64,000 bases of DNA from Apostichopus japonicus. Lineage: Eukaryota > Echinodermata > Holothuroidea > Aspidochirotida > Stichopodidae. The notes under the pieces are model-generated. The model did not search any database. It had not been told where the DNA came from and worked only from the letters and a program-made list of their open reading frames with translations. A program made the position numbers and the translations under genes. Below are positions 37,901 through 52,800 of this stretch, in pieces; position 1 is the first letter of the stretch; each line of letters opens with the position of its first letter. Where the stretch lies: NCBI RefSeq assembly GCF_037975245.1, contig NC_092571.1, positions 8,098,501-8,162,500 on the forward strand, written 5' to 3'.

Positions 37901-40817
37901 GTTGGGTAGAACAAGGCGAAAAGAACACCAAATATTTTCTTAACCTTGAGAAACGCAATAAACAAAAGAACTCTATTCGTAAGATTTGTGATGCTAATGG
38001 TAATATTCATACGGACGGTAATGTTATTCTCCAAAATATCAAAAAGTTTTATGGAAATTTATATAAGAGCAGTCATTGTAACCCGGATACTATTTTTCTT
38101 AATTTGCCCCCGAAGCATTTAAATCAGAATGACTCTAATAGCTGTGAAGGGGAACTTACGTTCGAGGAGTGTAGTATATCACTTAACTCTTTAACTAATG
38201 ACAAATCTCCCGGCAGTGATGGCCTTTCAGCAAATTTTTATAAAAAGTTTTGGCATCTTCTGGGGAACTATGTAGTTGACTCTTTAAATTATTCCTACAA
38301 TAATATCCATCTCTCTCATGAACAATCCAGAGGCATTATTACCCTCATTCCAAAACCGGAAAAAGATTCTACCCACTTAAATAATTACCGCCCAATTACT
38401 TTACTGAATACGGATTATAAGATTGGTGCAAAGGCTATCGCTGCTAGACTGAAATGTGTCATTGAAACTATCATTGGTCCAAACCAAACAGGTTTTTTAC
38501 GCGGCCGGTTTATTGGGGAAAATATCCGGTACGTTCTTGATCTTATTGATCACTGTAATTTCCAAAAAATGTCAGGTTTTATGTTGTTCGTCGATTTCGA
38601 GAAGGCTTTCGACAAACTAGAGTGGAATTTTCTTATAAGATCTTTAAGGTTTTTTAACTTTGGTCAAAGTTTCATAAATTGGGTTCGTACTTTTTACAGC
38701 AACTGCACAGCTTGTGTTTGCAATAATGGCTATTCAACCGGGTTTTTTCCGGTGCAGCGAGGCGTGCGTCAAGGCTGCCCGCTTAGCCCGTACTTATTTA
38801 TTATTTGTACTGAGGTTTTGGCTATCTATACAAAGTGTAGCAGATTACATGGTATTGAAATTGGTGGTATCGAAACTAAGCTTCTTCAGTATGCGGATGA
38901 CACCACATTCTTCCTGGACGGTAGCCAGTCATCCTTAAATGAAGCTCTCCGTATTCTTAACATTTATAAAATTTCGTCGGGTTTGACTATTAATATGGAT
39001 AAATCCATTTTGTTTCCTCTCGGGTCTTACGTCCATCACCACCCTGCTTTTGTAAACAACTATAATCTAAAGTTTTCCGCTGGTCCTGTTAGGATGTTAG
39101 GTATTTGGTTTACGCACAATGGGAACGATCTCTTTAGATTAAACTATATATCCAAACTTTCAAGGCTTAAAAGCTGTTTGCGACTTTGGTCTACAAGAGA
39201 TCTTACCCCGGTAGGCCGCAATGTTCTGGTTAAAAGTTATGCACTATCACAGCTTGTGTATTTGTTTTTGGTTCTTCCTAACCCACCGCGTGACTTTATT
39301 AAGGATGTAGAGAGTACCATTTTTGATTTCATTTGGTCAGGAAACCCGGATAAAGTCAAGCGAAACAGTGTCATAAATGGTTTAGATAAAGGAGGTTTAA
39401 ATGTTGTGCACATCCCAAGTTTCATTAACAGTTTAAAATGTACCTGGATAAAGCGTTATTGCGATAACACTGAAGGAGTCTGGAAGCTATTTTTTGCTGA
39501 CAGTTTGTCCAAGTTAGGTGGTAAGCTGCTTTTTCAGTGTAATTGTAAGGTGGAAGATCTCCCACGCTTGTCTAATATGTTTGTAGACCAAACAGTTAGA
39601 GCCTGGCTGGAGGCTTCTTTTTATTCTCCCTCTGATAACTTCGGTAAACAAATCATTTGGAACAATCATCATATTCGCATCAATAACAAGATTTTCTACT
39701 ATGATTTCATGTACAAAAAGGGTGTGAAGTTTGTTTCGGATTTTTTTGACATTAACAATAAGGCCCTAAGTTACCACACTTTTAAAGAAAAGTTCCAGCT
39801 GGCACACTTTCCCTTTACTGTTTACTGGGGACTGATTCGCAGTATCCCTCTCCAGTGGAAGCAGAGTGGGTGTAGCATAAATGACATTACTAATTTAAAT
39901 ATTGATTTGTTTGATAACATATTGTTTTATACAGGTTCTGTTTCTCAGTATCTTTATCGTAATTTCTACATGACTAAAATTGCAGTGGAGCCAACTGCTT
40001 TGGCCAAATGGAAAGCAGAGTTTAGGGGTTTCAGTTGTCACGATTGGAGTAACATTTTCAGTATGCCCTGGTACTCTATTTCTGAGACGAGACTCTCCTA
40101 CTTTCAATTCCGTTTCTTACATAGAATTCTTCCAACCAACAGACTCCTTAACCTCATGGGTATCTCTGACAACACGTTATGTTCATTCTGTAAAATTGAA
40201 ATTGAAACCATTCATCATCTTTTCTGGGAATGTCACATCACATCTTCTTTTATAGGTGAAGTGGTCAGTAAGGTGATTGGTATAAATATTCACTTTACAA
40301 AAGAGGATCTATTCTTCGGGTTTTTATTAAAGAAACGTCACCCTTATAATTTTCTCATTCTTCATCTTAAGTTCTATATTTTCAGTACCAAGCGTCAAAA
40401 CAAGACCTTAAGTTGTAATGAATTTATTCATAAGTTCACGTTTGCATTAAAGGTGGAGAACTATATTTTTCGTCATAACAAAAAGAATAATAAGAATAAC
40501 ATTAATTTCGAGGAACTCAAGGATGCTTTCGCCTCATTAATAAAAACCTCAAATATTTAATTTTTCGCAATTTCCACATCCTCAATTGTTATAATTTGCT
40601 GTTATTTGTTGTTATATTTTCTAGTAAGTCTGGAATTCTTCTTGTGGTTATTCTTCTACTTGTTCTTATCAAACTAATTTGTTTTCTATCCGCCATGTTG
40701 GTCGATATTATACTGCATGGTGTTGCTCAATTTCATTGTTATTTAACTTTTGCTATTTTTGAATGGATACGTTATTTGTATATTTGTATATTAATGTATA
40801 GTTGAAATAAACGGAGG

Positions 40818-40850
<33 letters not shown>

Positions 40851-43800
40851 TCTTTACTGTTTAAAAATGTGACAGAAAGCCCAGTGCTCACAAGCAGGTG
40901 AATTAATACGCAGGGTGAACCTGTTTGCAGACACTTCGGATGATTGACTCAAAGCCTCTTTATGAGCAGTTGTTTGCGGAACAAAAATCATGGATGAGAA
41001 AACACAAATTCAGGTGCTTCAAACAGTTTCTTTGGCATCAAAATGATGACAAATGATTCCTTCCATAATTACAACGAAAATTATTGTCATCAATTAATTA
41101 CCCATGGTATCCCTATGTTACTGATGGGGAGTCCATGTTAGAAAGTTGTAAACATTTGTTTTAAAGAAAAGATTTAAAGATAAATGTATTTTTAAAATAT
41201 TTTTTATTGAAATAAACAATGATGAAAGTTTGATATATATTTGTAAAGTCAAAAGGCTATAATTACCATTCTCGAATACTTAAAATGCAGAGCTGCCTTT
41301 GTAGTACCTTTAATTCAGATAATTTATAACGTATATTGCATTCATGAAATCTTAACTCACGCAAGTCACTGACAAAATATCAGCCAAATTGAATGAAAAA
41401 TGATGATATGGCAGTCATTCAACTGAACGCAGTGGCAAAAAGTGACAGAATTTCGGCAAAATATCGCACGATCGCTATAGCTCAGCTGAAAGCTTTCAGT
41501 TGAGCTAAACAATGATTTTGAAAAAAATTTGTAGTTTTGAAAAGACAGGATTAAGATCAGAGGATCAAATGATTAAAGTACCAAGAGGTTCCCGCTTTTC
41601 ATTATTTCCTGCACATTAAACAACAACGGTATCTATATACAAGGTTGGCTGCACCAATTTTTTATGCCTGACCCCCCCAATTGGTGAGATTGTAGGGTCA
41701 CTATTTACCTACTTTATCATGAAACCAGGGATGTCCTGATGGCAGAAGATAGTAACAATGTCGAAAATTTGTTTCTGCATCGAAGAGCACTTCCTGATCA
41801 TGTGATGTGCAAAGTGTATTAATGGTAATGAGTTGGAAAATCTAGACCACTGATAAAAACATCCAGTCTCTACCTATATGCAGTGTTGCTCTAAAGCCCT
41901 TGAACCCTATACTGGGCTATGGATTTTACGTGCAACGTTACATCCAGTGTGGGTTGAAATATATCTATGAATATAATAATAATAATAATAATAGTAATTT
42001 ATAAAGTGCAACATGCAAAAGCCTCTAAGCCCTATAATTTTTTCCAGTAAAACCTTAAATAATATTGAGTTTAACAGGGACTAATTTAGTTTTCAAATGT
42101 TGTGTAGCGGCTCTGAAGCTTTTGTCATTATAATAAAATACTATGATTCCTGTACAGATAACTGCTACACATCTTTGGATTTATAGCAATTCAACTAGAT
42201 TGAATAGTATTTTGCTTTGCTGGATATGCTGTATAAATTATTTCCTGCTTATAAGGATTGTTGTATAGACCCCAACCATTGCACGCTAGCATGGAAAAGT
42301 TTCTTTAGATTACGTAATCGGCCTGCCTTGGTCGTAGAACGACCTCTGTTTACCAATTAGTCTGCAACGCCTGCCACATATTTTGTTCTTGCATGAGGGG
42401 TCTTTGTGTGAACGCTGTATGATTAACTACACTGTAGACATGAACATATTTCCACACAGTGTTTACAAAGAGCCTGATGGTGTTAAGAAGCTATGCAGGC
42501 TAATTGTATACAGCCTGAGGTCGATTTAAGACTGTGGCAGGTCGATTATGTAATCACAAAACTCTCTTAGCTATAGCTTGCTATTATTGGAGCCAATAAA
42601 GCAGATCTTTAATCTTCAACAATTACTGTATAATTCAGCTGAAAGCAAAATACCTTTCTTCCACCGACACTAACAGTTTTAGATACAATCCACAAGTATG
42701 AATTCAAAACTTTTCAAAAGAGACTTTCTTGGATGCTGTGAACCTCTTAGTATATATATCCTCCCCCCCCCCCCCCAAATTGTTTGAAATGGCTTTCTAG
42801 TATATTTTATATGCAACACTGATCCCCATTAAAAGCATGCATGACAAGTTTGAGCCTTTGTTATGAGAATTTCAGGGATGAAATCTTTTTCCAAATTAAA
42901 GTCTAACGAGATCCTTTTTTCAGTTGGATGAATCTTCTCGATCCGTAAGTCAAAAGGTTTGCCTTATGTTGTCTTATGAAAGTCACCTGTTTCAAATATG
43001 TATCCTATTGTTCTAGCTGACCAACCACTTTGTTGCTCTTTTCAAAATTAATGTTGCCATCCTTCTTCTTTTTTCCTTCTCTTTATTCGTATCAGAAATG
43101 ACGACAACAGTCAGATCACCTAGTGTAGAATCCACAATTCAGAGCACCTCTAAACAGATCTCATCTTCAAGTCAAGAAATAGACAGTACAGATGTGAAAT
43201 TATCTACGGGCAAACCCACTACGACCACAACCTCTTCATCGATGTCGACGACGACGATGGGAGCAACATTGCAAGTATCCTCAGAGGAGAAGACAAGCAT
43301 TCCAAATCTTCAGACGGATTCTGACGGCAGTTTCCAGAAGGATAGTTCAACAAGTGAGTCCATTTTATTGATTGGCTTCCTGCCTTCCTCCCCTTTACCA
43401 TGCGTCCTCTCTAACATTAGGCACTCTGGCTCACCGTGTCGAGATTAAACGTAGGTTGCAATTAAGTTTGCTAACAACAATATTTCACTGTAAATATTTA
43501 AACCCTTTAAGTTTTGGGATTTCTGTTTTAATGACAAGCATGTCAGTAGTTCATGGAGTGCCACATGACCGCTGTCTTTGGTTCACAATACATGTGTTTA
43601 AATACGGGCCATTTATTGTTTTATTTTACATGTAAAGATGTTTCGTGAAATTTATGGTATTGTGCACCTGGCTTCACACTGTTACGGATTTAAAAACAGA
43701 ATGAGTTTTGTGTTTTTGTACCATTGCCATTCTTAGGTGGTAAACTAATTGTTTCTTAATGAAATAGCATCGTCTCCATTTGATATACTTTGCTTTGCTT

Positions 43801-46800
43801 TCCTGTCTCCGCACAACATTATCACTCTCAGTGCTTCATCTTCCCAAGTTCTTCATTATGTAAATCTTACATACGATTCTTTCCTTGAACTTATTAAAGC
43901 TAGCTATGCAACCAAGTGTTAAAAAACAGCTGCTGGCAATTCATCACTACATTACTTGGTGGTGAAGTGTAACATGAATGCAATTTTTACAATGAAATGA
44001 AGTTGTGTATAGTAACCATAGAAGTATACATTGACAGTTTCCCAAACTGAAACAGCTAATTATGCCACTTTGCATGCTCTACATGAGTACCCATGAAGCT
44101 CAGTGACATAGAAAGAAATATTATGCTCCTTTCTCTCTGACATATCACCCATAAACCTGGCATATTTATGAGATTAAGTCTTCCAGTCATAAGGCACAGC
44201 TCGTAAATCACTTTCTGAACATAGTCCCAAATCCCATAATTGTCCAGTTCCCTTCCAAAACTGTACTAGTTTTCCAGCTTTTTTATTGCATGTATCTCCT
44301 TGACAACTCAGTTCTCTCTTCAGGTCCCTTTGAATTCATAATCTTTTGAGAGCAAGAATATTTATGAGTATGCTATATAGCAAGTTCTGAGGAGAATGAA
44401 ATCATTTCAAGAATTACTTTGCAGAGCAAATATGCTTTGGTCCCTTTAGATGATCAGACCCAGACCTCCTGACTCCTAGTAGATTGGTACTGGTTTCTGT
44501 CAATGGTAGCTGCTCGGTGTTTATTATTTATTTGAGCTAATTGTGTCAGTGTATGTTATATTAACAGCACATATTTCAGTTTTTATGTAACCTTATTCTC
44601 CAGTGGCACAAATTTGTTATGGTGAGGGCAGGGATATGATAGCTCCCTGGATATGAACTTTATTCATGTTTGTTTCCATAAGGATTGCTGGCTACAATGT
44701 ATTTTAAACACTGCAAGGAAGTTCTGTTAAACATTCAAAGCCCTGCACCAAACCAATGATTCACACAGTCATACCAGACACAGGAAGCTAATTGGGCCTT
44801 ATAGCTCCTTGCAGACTTGGCGTATCAAGGATTTTTTCGGTGATTAGGGCCGGTATAGACTTGATTCATCCGATAATGAAATTAATATCGAAATTAATAG
44901 CCATGCACCTCAAGAACACATCCAGGGTAAAAATGCCTGTGGGTGAAGCATACCACTTTTACCATGTTTTGAACAAAATTATATTTGTAACTAAGTTTTA
45001 GTGTCAACAAATTTCAGAGGCTCGGGCCTGGACCCATTAGGTCCTTTCCCTGGATCCACCCCTCGGCTCCTCCTACAGTAGGAACTAGTAGTGAACCAAT
45101 TTACTGAAAGTATATATGTAGACCAAAATGGTGTGCTATAGGACAGTGCACAATTGATTCACAATCGTATATTCGTAAATTAGTCTTTTATTTTTCATGG
45201 GTCAAGGAGCTCTTTCCTAGCTGTCTATTCAGTACGTTATGAATGGATGCATTGAGTATCACGACAGACAGACAGACAGACATGCACTTTGACGTGCCAT
45301 TAACAGACATACTACTGGAATAGCAGACTTTGTAATGTTAGCCCTCAGAATGGTAGACACAGAATGAAGATATGTGTGGCAAAAACCCTGAAGTGGGTCA
45401 GTGGATGCCCTAGTGCTAAATGTAACACCTTTGAATAGGCTAGGTCGATCGAAATGGAGACAGGTAATTGTCGTGGTTTGGAAATGCCTAAACCAGTCAG
45501 CTATGTCCGAGAATCTCTCTTGTTTAGCAGCCGACTTGCATGTCAGTTTTCATCAGGATTTTGTCAAGAATCCCTGGTTGTACATGTTAGACAGTATTAG
45601 TTCGTTTCAGAATGCCCAGTTCAATCTTGGGCAATGTGAAGAAGCAGAAAGAATTTCTTCACCTTGTCACCATGACAGTTTTCTGTTACAAATATTGCAA
45701 AAATGGCTAGATTCAATTATGCCATGAAAATAAATTGTGAGCATATGCAGAAGTAATCATATATGCTTTCATGAATTACCAATTTGACTCATGTGAGATG
45801 TGTAACATATGGATGACATACTTGCTGGGCTGTACTCATGAATTTTCCCTACTCCTGTTTCTTTTCAAGTATTAGGTCTCTGTACCCTTCAGAAAAAAAA
45901 TTGTAATCTGCTTTTCCTGCATATAGTGCAATTTTCGAACCTGAAATGGATTTCTAGTCTTTGCAACTTCTGTTTTACGTTAAGAGATCAAAGACTATTC
46001 TCTCATAGTTGCTAGGCAACACTAAGTAATTTCACTTATAATCATGAAGCTGTATAATATATAAAAAAAAAAAAATTAAATCTTGAAAAGAGAAATACAT
46101 GAAGGGATTCTGCATTTTCCCCCTAATTCATCAAGCCTACCAGACCGAGTGCCGCCTCTGATTCTACTACCAAACACTTTCTTGGTGTAACCGGCACATC
46201 TATCGCTTATTTTCTTTGGTCATGATTTTCATAATTACATTAATTTGTCGCTAGTCATTTTGTCCTCCTTTGTGATGCTCTCAATTCTATAAATAGAGCT
46301 ATTCTTGCATTTATCATCCCGATATGTAACTCAATTAATTCTCTTGAATCTACCTCCTTCATACTTTAAGGTGTACTGTATAAAGATAAAAATTAATACT
46401 CAATTAGTAAAGTCCGTTCACATAAATAGCAATATTTCTCTCCTCCAAATTGGTCGCAGGTCGTAAAGGAATTTGGGTGTAAAAGACCACATATCTATTT
46501 GTTTTGTTGCATTTCTCACCGCACACGCAAAGCCAGTTCAATGGAAAACTTTACGGACATGAACTTTGGAGGGCTCGTGTGATGTCGTACATGACTAATA
46601 TTATTTAATACATGGATTTTCATGTACACCCAAGTGTACACTACTGATTAGAGGGAAAAACAATTTAACAATGAATGTTGTACATAGGGACCTGGATGGA
46701 TTTCCAGGTCATGTTTTTACTACAGTGAACAATAGGGTTGAACAATAGGGTTGACCGTGCAGTGTTTAATCAAAACTGTGTGTATTAACATAGTACATGG

Positions 46801-49800
46801 CTGACTGAATACGTCATAGTGTAAACTAGCCAATGATATCGTTTCCTTTTACATTTCTAACACTCCCACATAAGGACCTAACACAATTAAAAACCCTTGC
46901 AATAATAACGCCCCCAATAATGACTATTCATCGATCACACGCAATACTCGTGGAGTAGCCTGCCCTCACCTCGCCTTGAATACCTGTGCATGGTGCATAT
47001 GTGCGTTCATGTACGAAGGTGTGCACGCGCTTGATATCAACATCAAGTACGTGCATGTATATATTCGCGACCTTACAAGCTCCGCCCATTCAACCAATCG
47101 GGATATAGAATGAGGCAATATATATACATTATTCATTGGGTTGGCTGGACTATTGACAGCTGTGAAATTGACAGTGGAAATGGGACTCTTCCATAGAAAC
47201 AAATGGATATGAGAGGATTTTGCTATAAAAGATCACCAGTATTGGCTCCCCAATAACCTTGATCAAGTCAAACAGGGTTGTGGGGGACATCTTTAAGTAT
47301 TATTTTCAAATGTGGGAAGTTTTTTGATGGTTTAGTACTAGGGTAACATAAAAGTTATATTTATCACACAATTTTCAGACATGTAGCATCTTGTGAGCCT
47401 TTTCGGTTGTACACTCAGCTGTTGGAATGAACACCTCTTCTCTTTGAGAAAGGGCCCTGGCAATTCATGTATTTTTACTTATTTTTATAAATTCTGATAA
47501 TCTTTTAAAATTGACAAGCATTAGAACAGTTCCAGGATTATATCATTGCAGGTCAATAAAGCTGTATGCTGGTAATGAAGTGCCATCAAAAAAATTTTCA
47601 TGTCAAATATTAAACTGCCTCGGGCATTATTTCTTAAAAGGACAATGAATTCTCATGAACTTTGTAAAAAGTTATCTTTTACCAACTACAGTATATGAAA
47701 GGTCAAGAATTTGTCTTTTTTTTATTTAATAGAGTGTGAGCAAAGGAGAAGGATAGAGGGAAGACGGTGAGGTGAAAACATGTAATAAAAAATGTGATCT
47801 ATATCCAATAATATTGAAACTAAATCCTACATTTTTTCTCCATGAAAAGGAGTGCCAGGTATTTCTTCAGCGGCACTTTTCATTCAATATGGTTGACACA
47901 TTATCACAGGGGTCTGCAAACTTTTAGGCCCCACGACCCAGTATCTTCCATGCTGGGGAATTAGCCAAAACCCACCAGATCTTCTCCTGTCAGTACCATG
48001 ATGCTCAGAATGCATACAAACTAGCCTATATGCTACGGACTTGATAATACAAATAAGCCCTTAGCATCAAATAAGCATCTTAGTCAGCTAGCTTTGAAAA
48101 CTGTAGACAAATTTCCCAACATCTGGTAATATCCTGCCACCCCCTATCAAGTTTTTCCGAACCCCAATTTGGGTATTGCCACATAATTAGCAGACCTTCG
48201 CATTAACATATCAAAGTTACTTTTGTGCATATCTTGTAAGTTACGCATACCATGTTAATATTAATTTCTGAGTCATTTTTGTCTTTTTATCTCGTTTAAA
48301 TTTCCATCTCTTTCCAGAAGCAGCGAGTATGCCCTGGCTGTTACCCATAGGGACAAGTGTAGGTGTCGTGTCTCTGGCGGTAATAGTACTTTCCGTTATC
48401 AAAGCTATCTGCAAGTCAAGACAAGTTCCACCAGAAGTAAGTTTTAAGAACAGTTACTATTTATGAGGGATGAAAAGATGTATAACACAGGGTACACAAA
48501 AGAAGTGAATCAGTTAATCCTTAAGATCACTGCCTAACCTTCAACAACATCTAGGAGTGTGTTTTAGTTTAATCATTAGCAATTTATAGTTTTGAGTTCA
48601 ACTAAGGGGTGACACTATGGGGGAGCGGACACAGGGGAGGGGGACCTTAGTTAACTCAGTTGTCCAAACCTTTAGTGGTGCTCCTGGTTATAATTCAGTA
48701 ATCTTGGTCAAATTGTTGAACTTTTCCCTTTTGAATTTTAGGAACGTTTTGTAAAAGCAATCACAACAAAGTGCTACCAACACCACAGGAAACACGTGAG
48801 TGCTCTTTAGTTGGCATCATAGATTCAACAAGAATACTCATGAATTGCCTGTGTTTGCTGAGTTGTGTAAATGTTGTAAAGTTCATACTTTGTACTAGAG
48901 CTATTGATCGATAAATAATAGTAGTCAAGTTTTTGCAAATATTTTCTTTTGAAACCACATTGTATGTGAATGAATGGGATAAGTAGTCATACATCAGTAC
49001 GCAAACTGAGGAAGGTTTAATTAAAGAAAAAAAAGGGATTCTCTCAAGCAAAACGGAGCTGTTTAAAGCAGTCGCATAAACTATAGATTGGGGGTTGTAT
49101 TTCAGCAGTAGTAGTCTCATTACTCGTTAAGACCAAAGTTTGATTCAGAAGACAAAAGTTCCCTTAGAATTAGTATGTTACGATTTGCTTTTGTCCCTCA
49201 TTTACCCTACTTTCTGATAACAGTTTAGAACTGCGACCTATATCCTATACAACCACGACTCTGACCACTTTTATCCTCCTTCCGAATTGACCATTCAGGG
49301 AGTGACCTATGCTCTTTTTTTCCGATGAGTTTTCTTCCCGGAAATATCGTCTTTCTGTTTCATGTACCATGGACACAGGACGTTGTTTAGCATAGCAGAT
49401 AGGACTATAAGGATGATCGTGTCACTATAGCAAATTGCTTCCCCACAATAACATGCATAACTTTATAATGTTTGTGATTTAATTTACCATATTTTGGTCC
49501 CAAACAAACAACTGGTCTTGTGCATGTATGAACCGTCGTATGAACAAGCATTCATAACGCCAATGCTTCGAACACAGTGTACAGGTCCATACAGTATGCA
49601 GCCTAAGAATAAACGGCCTGTACATTTGCAATATGTTTCTGTAGTAACCTGTTGTGAACAAATACCAATGTGTATTCAATGAAAGCAAAGTTTATTATGT
49701 CCACATCAAAATTATGTTATATACCCACAGAGATGACAGCCTGCAAAATCACTAAAAATCATGAAACTCGTTAACAAGTTAGGACCCCAGATAAATTTCA

Positions 49801-52800
49801 GCTGATTATAATCCAAGAAAAGTGATCCTTTTTGGGTTTATGTTATAAAGACAGTGTCTCTCAGATGACCAACTTTGTCTTCAGAGAACCCAATTTCAAG
49901 TAAAGGTCTTGGAATAGATGACCTTTTTCAATCCTTTAACAGTCAGCCCTGATCGGGGGGGGGGGTGGGGGGGTGGGCACAACTCGGTATATCGCTGACA
50001 TAATAGCTCTCCGTTGTGACCAACTGCAAAGTATAAATAATCTTACACAAAGACTCGTGTCTTTGTTGACAGTATGCAAATATTATCAAAAGAATATCTC
50101 CAATTCATTTGGGTCATCATGCAATACTTAACATGTGGAAGTGTGGTAAACAAACGTTGCCCTCTGGCAAAATTTATCTATTTAAACTTTTCAAGCACCG
50201 CACGCCCCCGTATTAAAGCGGCCGTATGCATTTGGTGGCCCCATTGATATTTCCTTTCTCAAAACAATGTTGCACTTGATATAACTAAGACATTGTAACA
50301 AATATATAATTAACATTTATAGATTGAATTTCATCATTACAACCATGCCATTTTTTATTCGACAATTATTAACAAGGAACAGTTTTGGTAATTTCCCTCA
50401 TTTTCTTAGAATTTTTTAGATTTATTACAAATTTCATTTATTTATATTTTTTGTATATATACATATTTTATAATTTTTTTATATATTTTTATTAATTAAA
50501 TTTTTTTTTAGAATTATTTGTTGAAGTTCAATGCAGCTGGCTGCTTTTTAAATTGAACTTTTTTAGGGTTCTTTTTAATTTGTGTCATGTTAACAGTATC
50601 ATCCATATCAAGAACAAGGGTATTTACAGCGGAAAAATTCTGAGAAAAATAATTGGATTGTTCCCTGGGCAACCAGGTCATACAATTTGAGTTGTGTGTC
50701 TGAACAGCAAATTTGGTGGTCCAAAAAAAAGTAAAGCAAGGTATAAACAAAGAATGACCAATATGTACTGCAAGAGAGATGGCTATAGCTTTGGATAAAT
50801 AGAAGATCATGCTGCCGGTGAAACTCCCCTTCAAAACTGACCGTAGGCCTACAACTATTTTTGTTTTGTTTCGTTTCCATAGTGATGGAGGGTGATAACA
50901 ACTTATCATTTTACCAACAGTGTTTCAGGGTGTGTAGTTCAAATGCAGTGCAAAATTTACGTACAACAACTAGTATTCTGTCAGGCAACTTCCAAATCTG
51001 ATTTGGTCGACCTAACCACCATTATTTTGCTCTGATGATGAAAAAACACTTTTAAAAGACAATTGTGATCTGAAATACCATAAGTAATCATCATTGAGAA
51101 GACCACAAATACAAATTGTGTCTTTGCAGGGATGATTTTGTATTTTTGTGTTTTGCATAGTTAACATTAGCCTCTGAAGTTTACTTTTAATTACCATAAA
51201 ATATCGAAATGCCAGCTACAGTGATTTACGACTCTATAGGTGTAGATGGAGAAATAAAGAAGAAAATTAGAGACAGGTATGACCAGTTCTGTGTCTGGCA
51301 AATACCCAAACCTTTTGGTGTACATCAAATGCTAGATTCCCATTATCTTAAGTGACATAGTGTATCAGTACTTTACCTATAAACTCTATTATTTCATTTA
51401 ATCATCATATTTTATGTAATAGGTAGCCCTCCATGAAGGTTCCATGACCCAGGGATCACTTTCTGTGAAAAGTAACCCCTGGTTCACATGGGTATAGTTA
51501 CAGTGAAGGGACCGAGGGATAAACATGCAGGAGGCCGTGGTGTGGCATTTTCTGATCTATTAGTTATACTCCAAGTCCTTTTTAACATATTAGAACTATC
51601 ATGTAGCAACAAGGTTGCATTTATAAGCTACAGTATATAACCTACATGTATAGTTTTTGCTTTGAAAAAGAAAGGGGCAAAAATTGTCTGATAACTAGTG
51701 GTTCAATTTGGCTGGATACTTGGTTACTTGTTTTAAAAAAAAAATGCAAATTGCTGAATAAGTGCATTTTGCCATTTGGAATTTTGAATGCATGCTGCTT
51801 TAAAAATTTCCAAAGGGAGAGAGAGTTGTAAGTTCCCATCTCAGAAAATATTTGATCATACACTTTCTGTGGGTAATGTAAATACAAAACAGGGTTGTAA
51901 GTATAACTTTGTGTGTTGTACACTTCTTAATCTGTTTTCAGTTTTTGGCATTCAGTTCCACTTGAAATAACCCGTTCAGTTATTTGTTACAGTTTGAATC
52001 AGGGCCCGCTGGTTCAGAAACAAGTATATTGTGTCTCCGGTGCATTGTTCCACTATCTAGCATGGTGGTATATTTGTAGTATATATATGTTGCACTTTGT
52101 AAAGTTCAGAGGTGAACATGGCAGTTGACACTTTGGTTGAAGCATTGTTATATAGTCACATGTAATTGGATACTCCTTATATCTTGTGGAATGGATATTC
52201 AAGTGGCAGACATGTTAAGGAAAAACTTGTTGAACACTTTAAATAACTAGGTTGAAAAACCCTTCTCAATATCTTTGTCCTAACTTGAGATATGAGTGTA
52301 CCGAATGTAACCTATTTTGACTGGCTAAATTACCCGAGAATTTACTTCGCTCCTTGCTTACCTGTCTGTTCACAACCTTAGCACCACGTTCTACCGTGCC
52401 TAGAAGTTTCTGGTAACCTTTTAACACTGTGCACCCTCTATGACCAGCCTCTCCGGTCATTGCCCTTCCTCCTCACTCTACCATTCAAAGTGTCTTACAC
52501 ATATTTTTCGGGCGGATTTTCTTCCCTGGGTTTTCGTCCCAACGGTAACTGAGTATTCAGGGATTTTCTTCCATTGGATTACTATAGAGGATCACAGTAT
52601 ACTAGGTGGTCTGTGAATTCATCATGGCATCATGTCCTTCAAGAGCTTAACGTTCCTATTAAACTCTCAATGTGATTTATCCTTCCAATTTGACATGTAT
52701 ACAACTTAACGATATGCAAATGCAATACCCCTTGTATTCCGCACTGCCATTCAACCCTTCCATTAAATTTATACAATTTATTGCTGCACAAACAACATAA

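Larger units (their letters stand above)
33602..43095 (+). other. Receptor intron (9,494 bp)
   Basis: Bounded by GTGAGTTT and TATCAG. Carries the 34.4-35.0 kb duplication, the intact LINE and an AAT microsatellite (41970-41990). A C15 tract lies near 42763-42777. No other coding signal seen. Confidence 0.6.

Noticed and set aside
36845-40255. Many 60-90 codon ORFs on both strands within the LINE
   Set aside because: Overlapping shadows of the intact ORF2.
45401-45727. 108-codon plus-strand ORF in a receptor intron
   Set aside because: It starts inside an R1-like fragment, has no domain and has no suitable flanking splice sites.
48761-49120. 119-codon minus-strand ORF overlapping a receptor exon
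   Set aside because: It is antisense to a better supported exon and has no recognisable features.
50514-50909. 131-codon minus-strand ORF in the tail intron
   Set aside because: No recognisable domain, no splice or repeat support, and an overlapping frame of 97 codons suggests chance openness.
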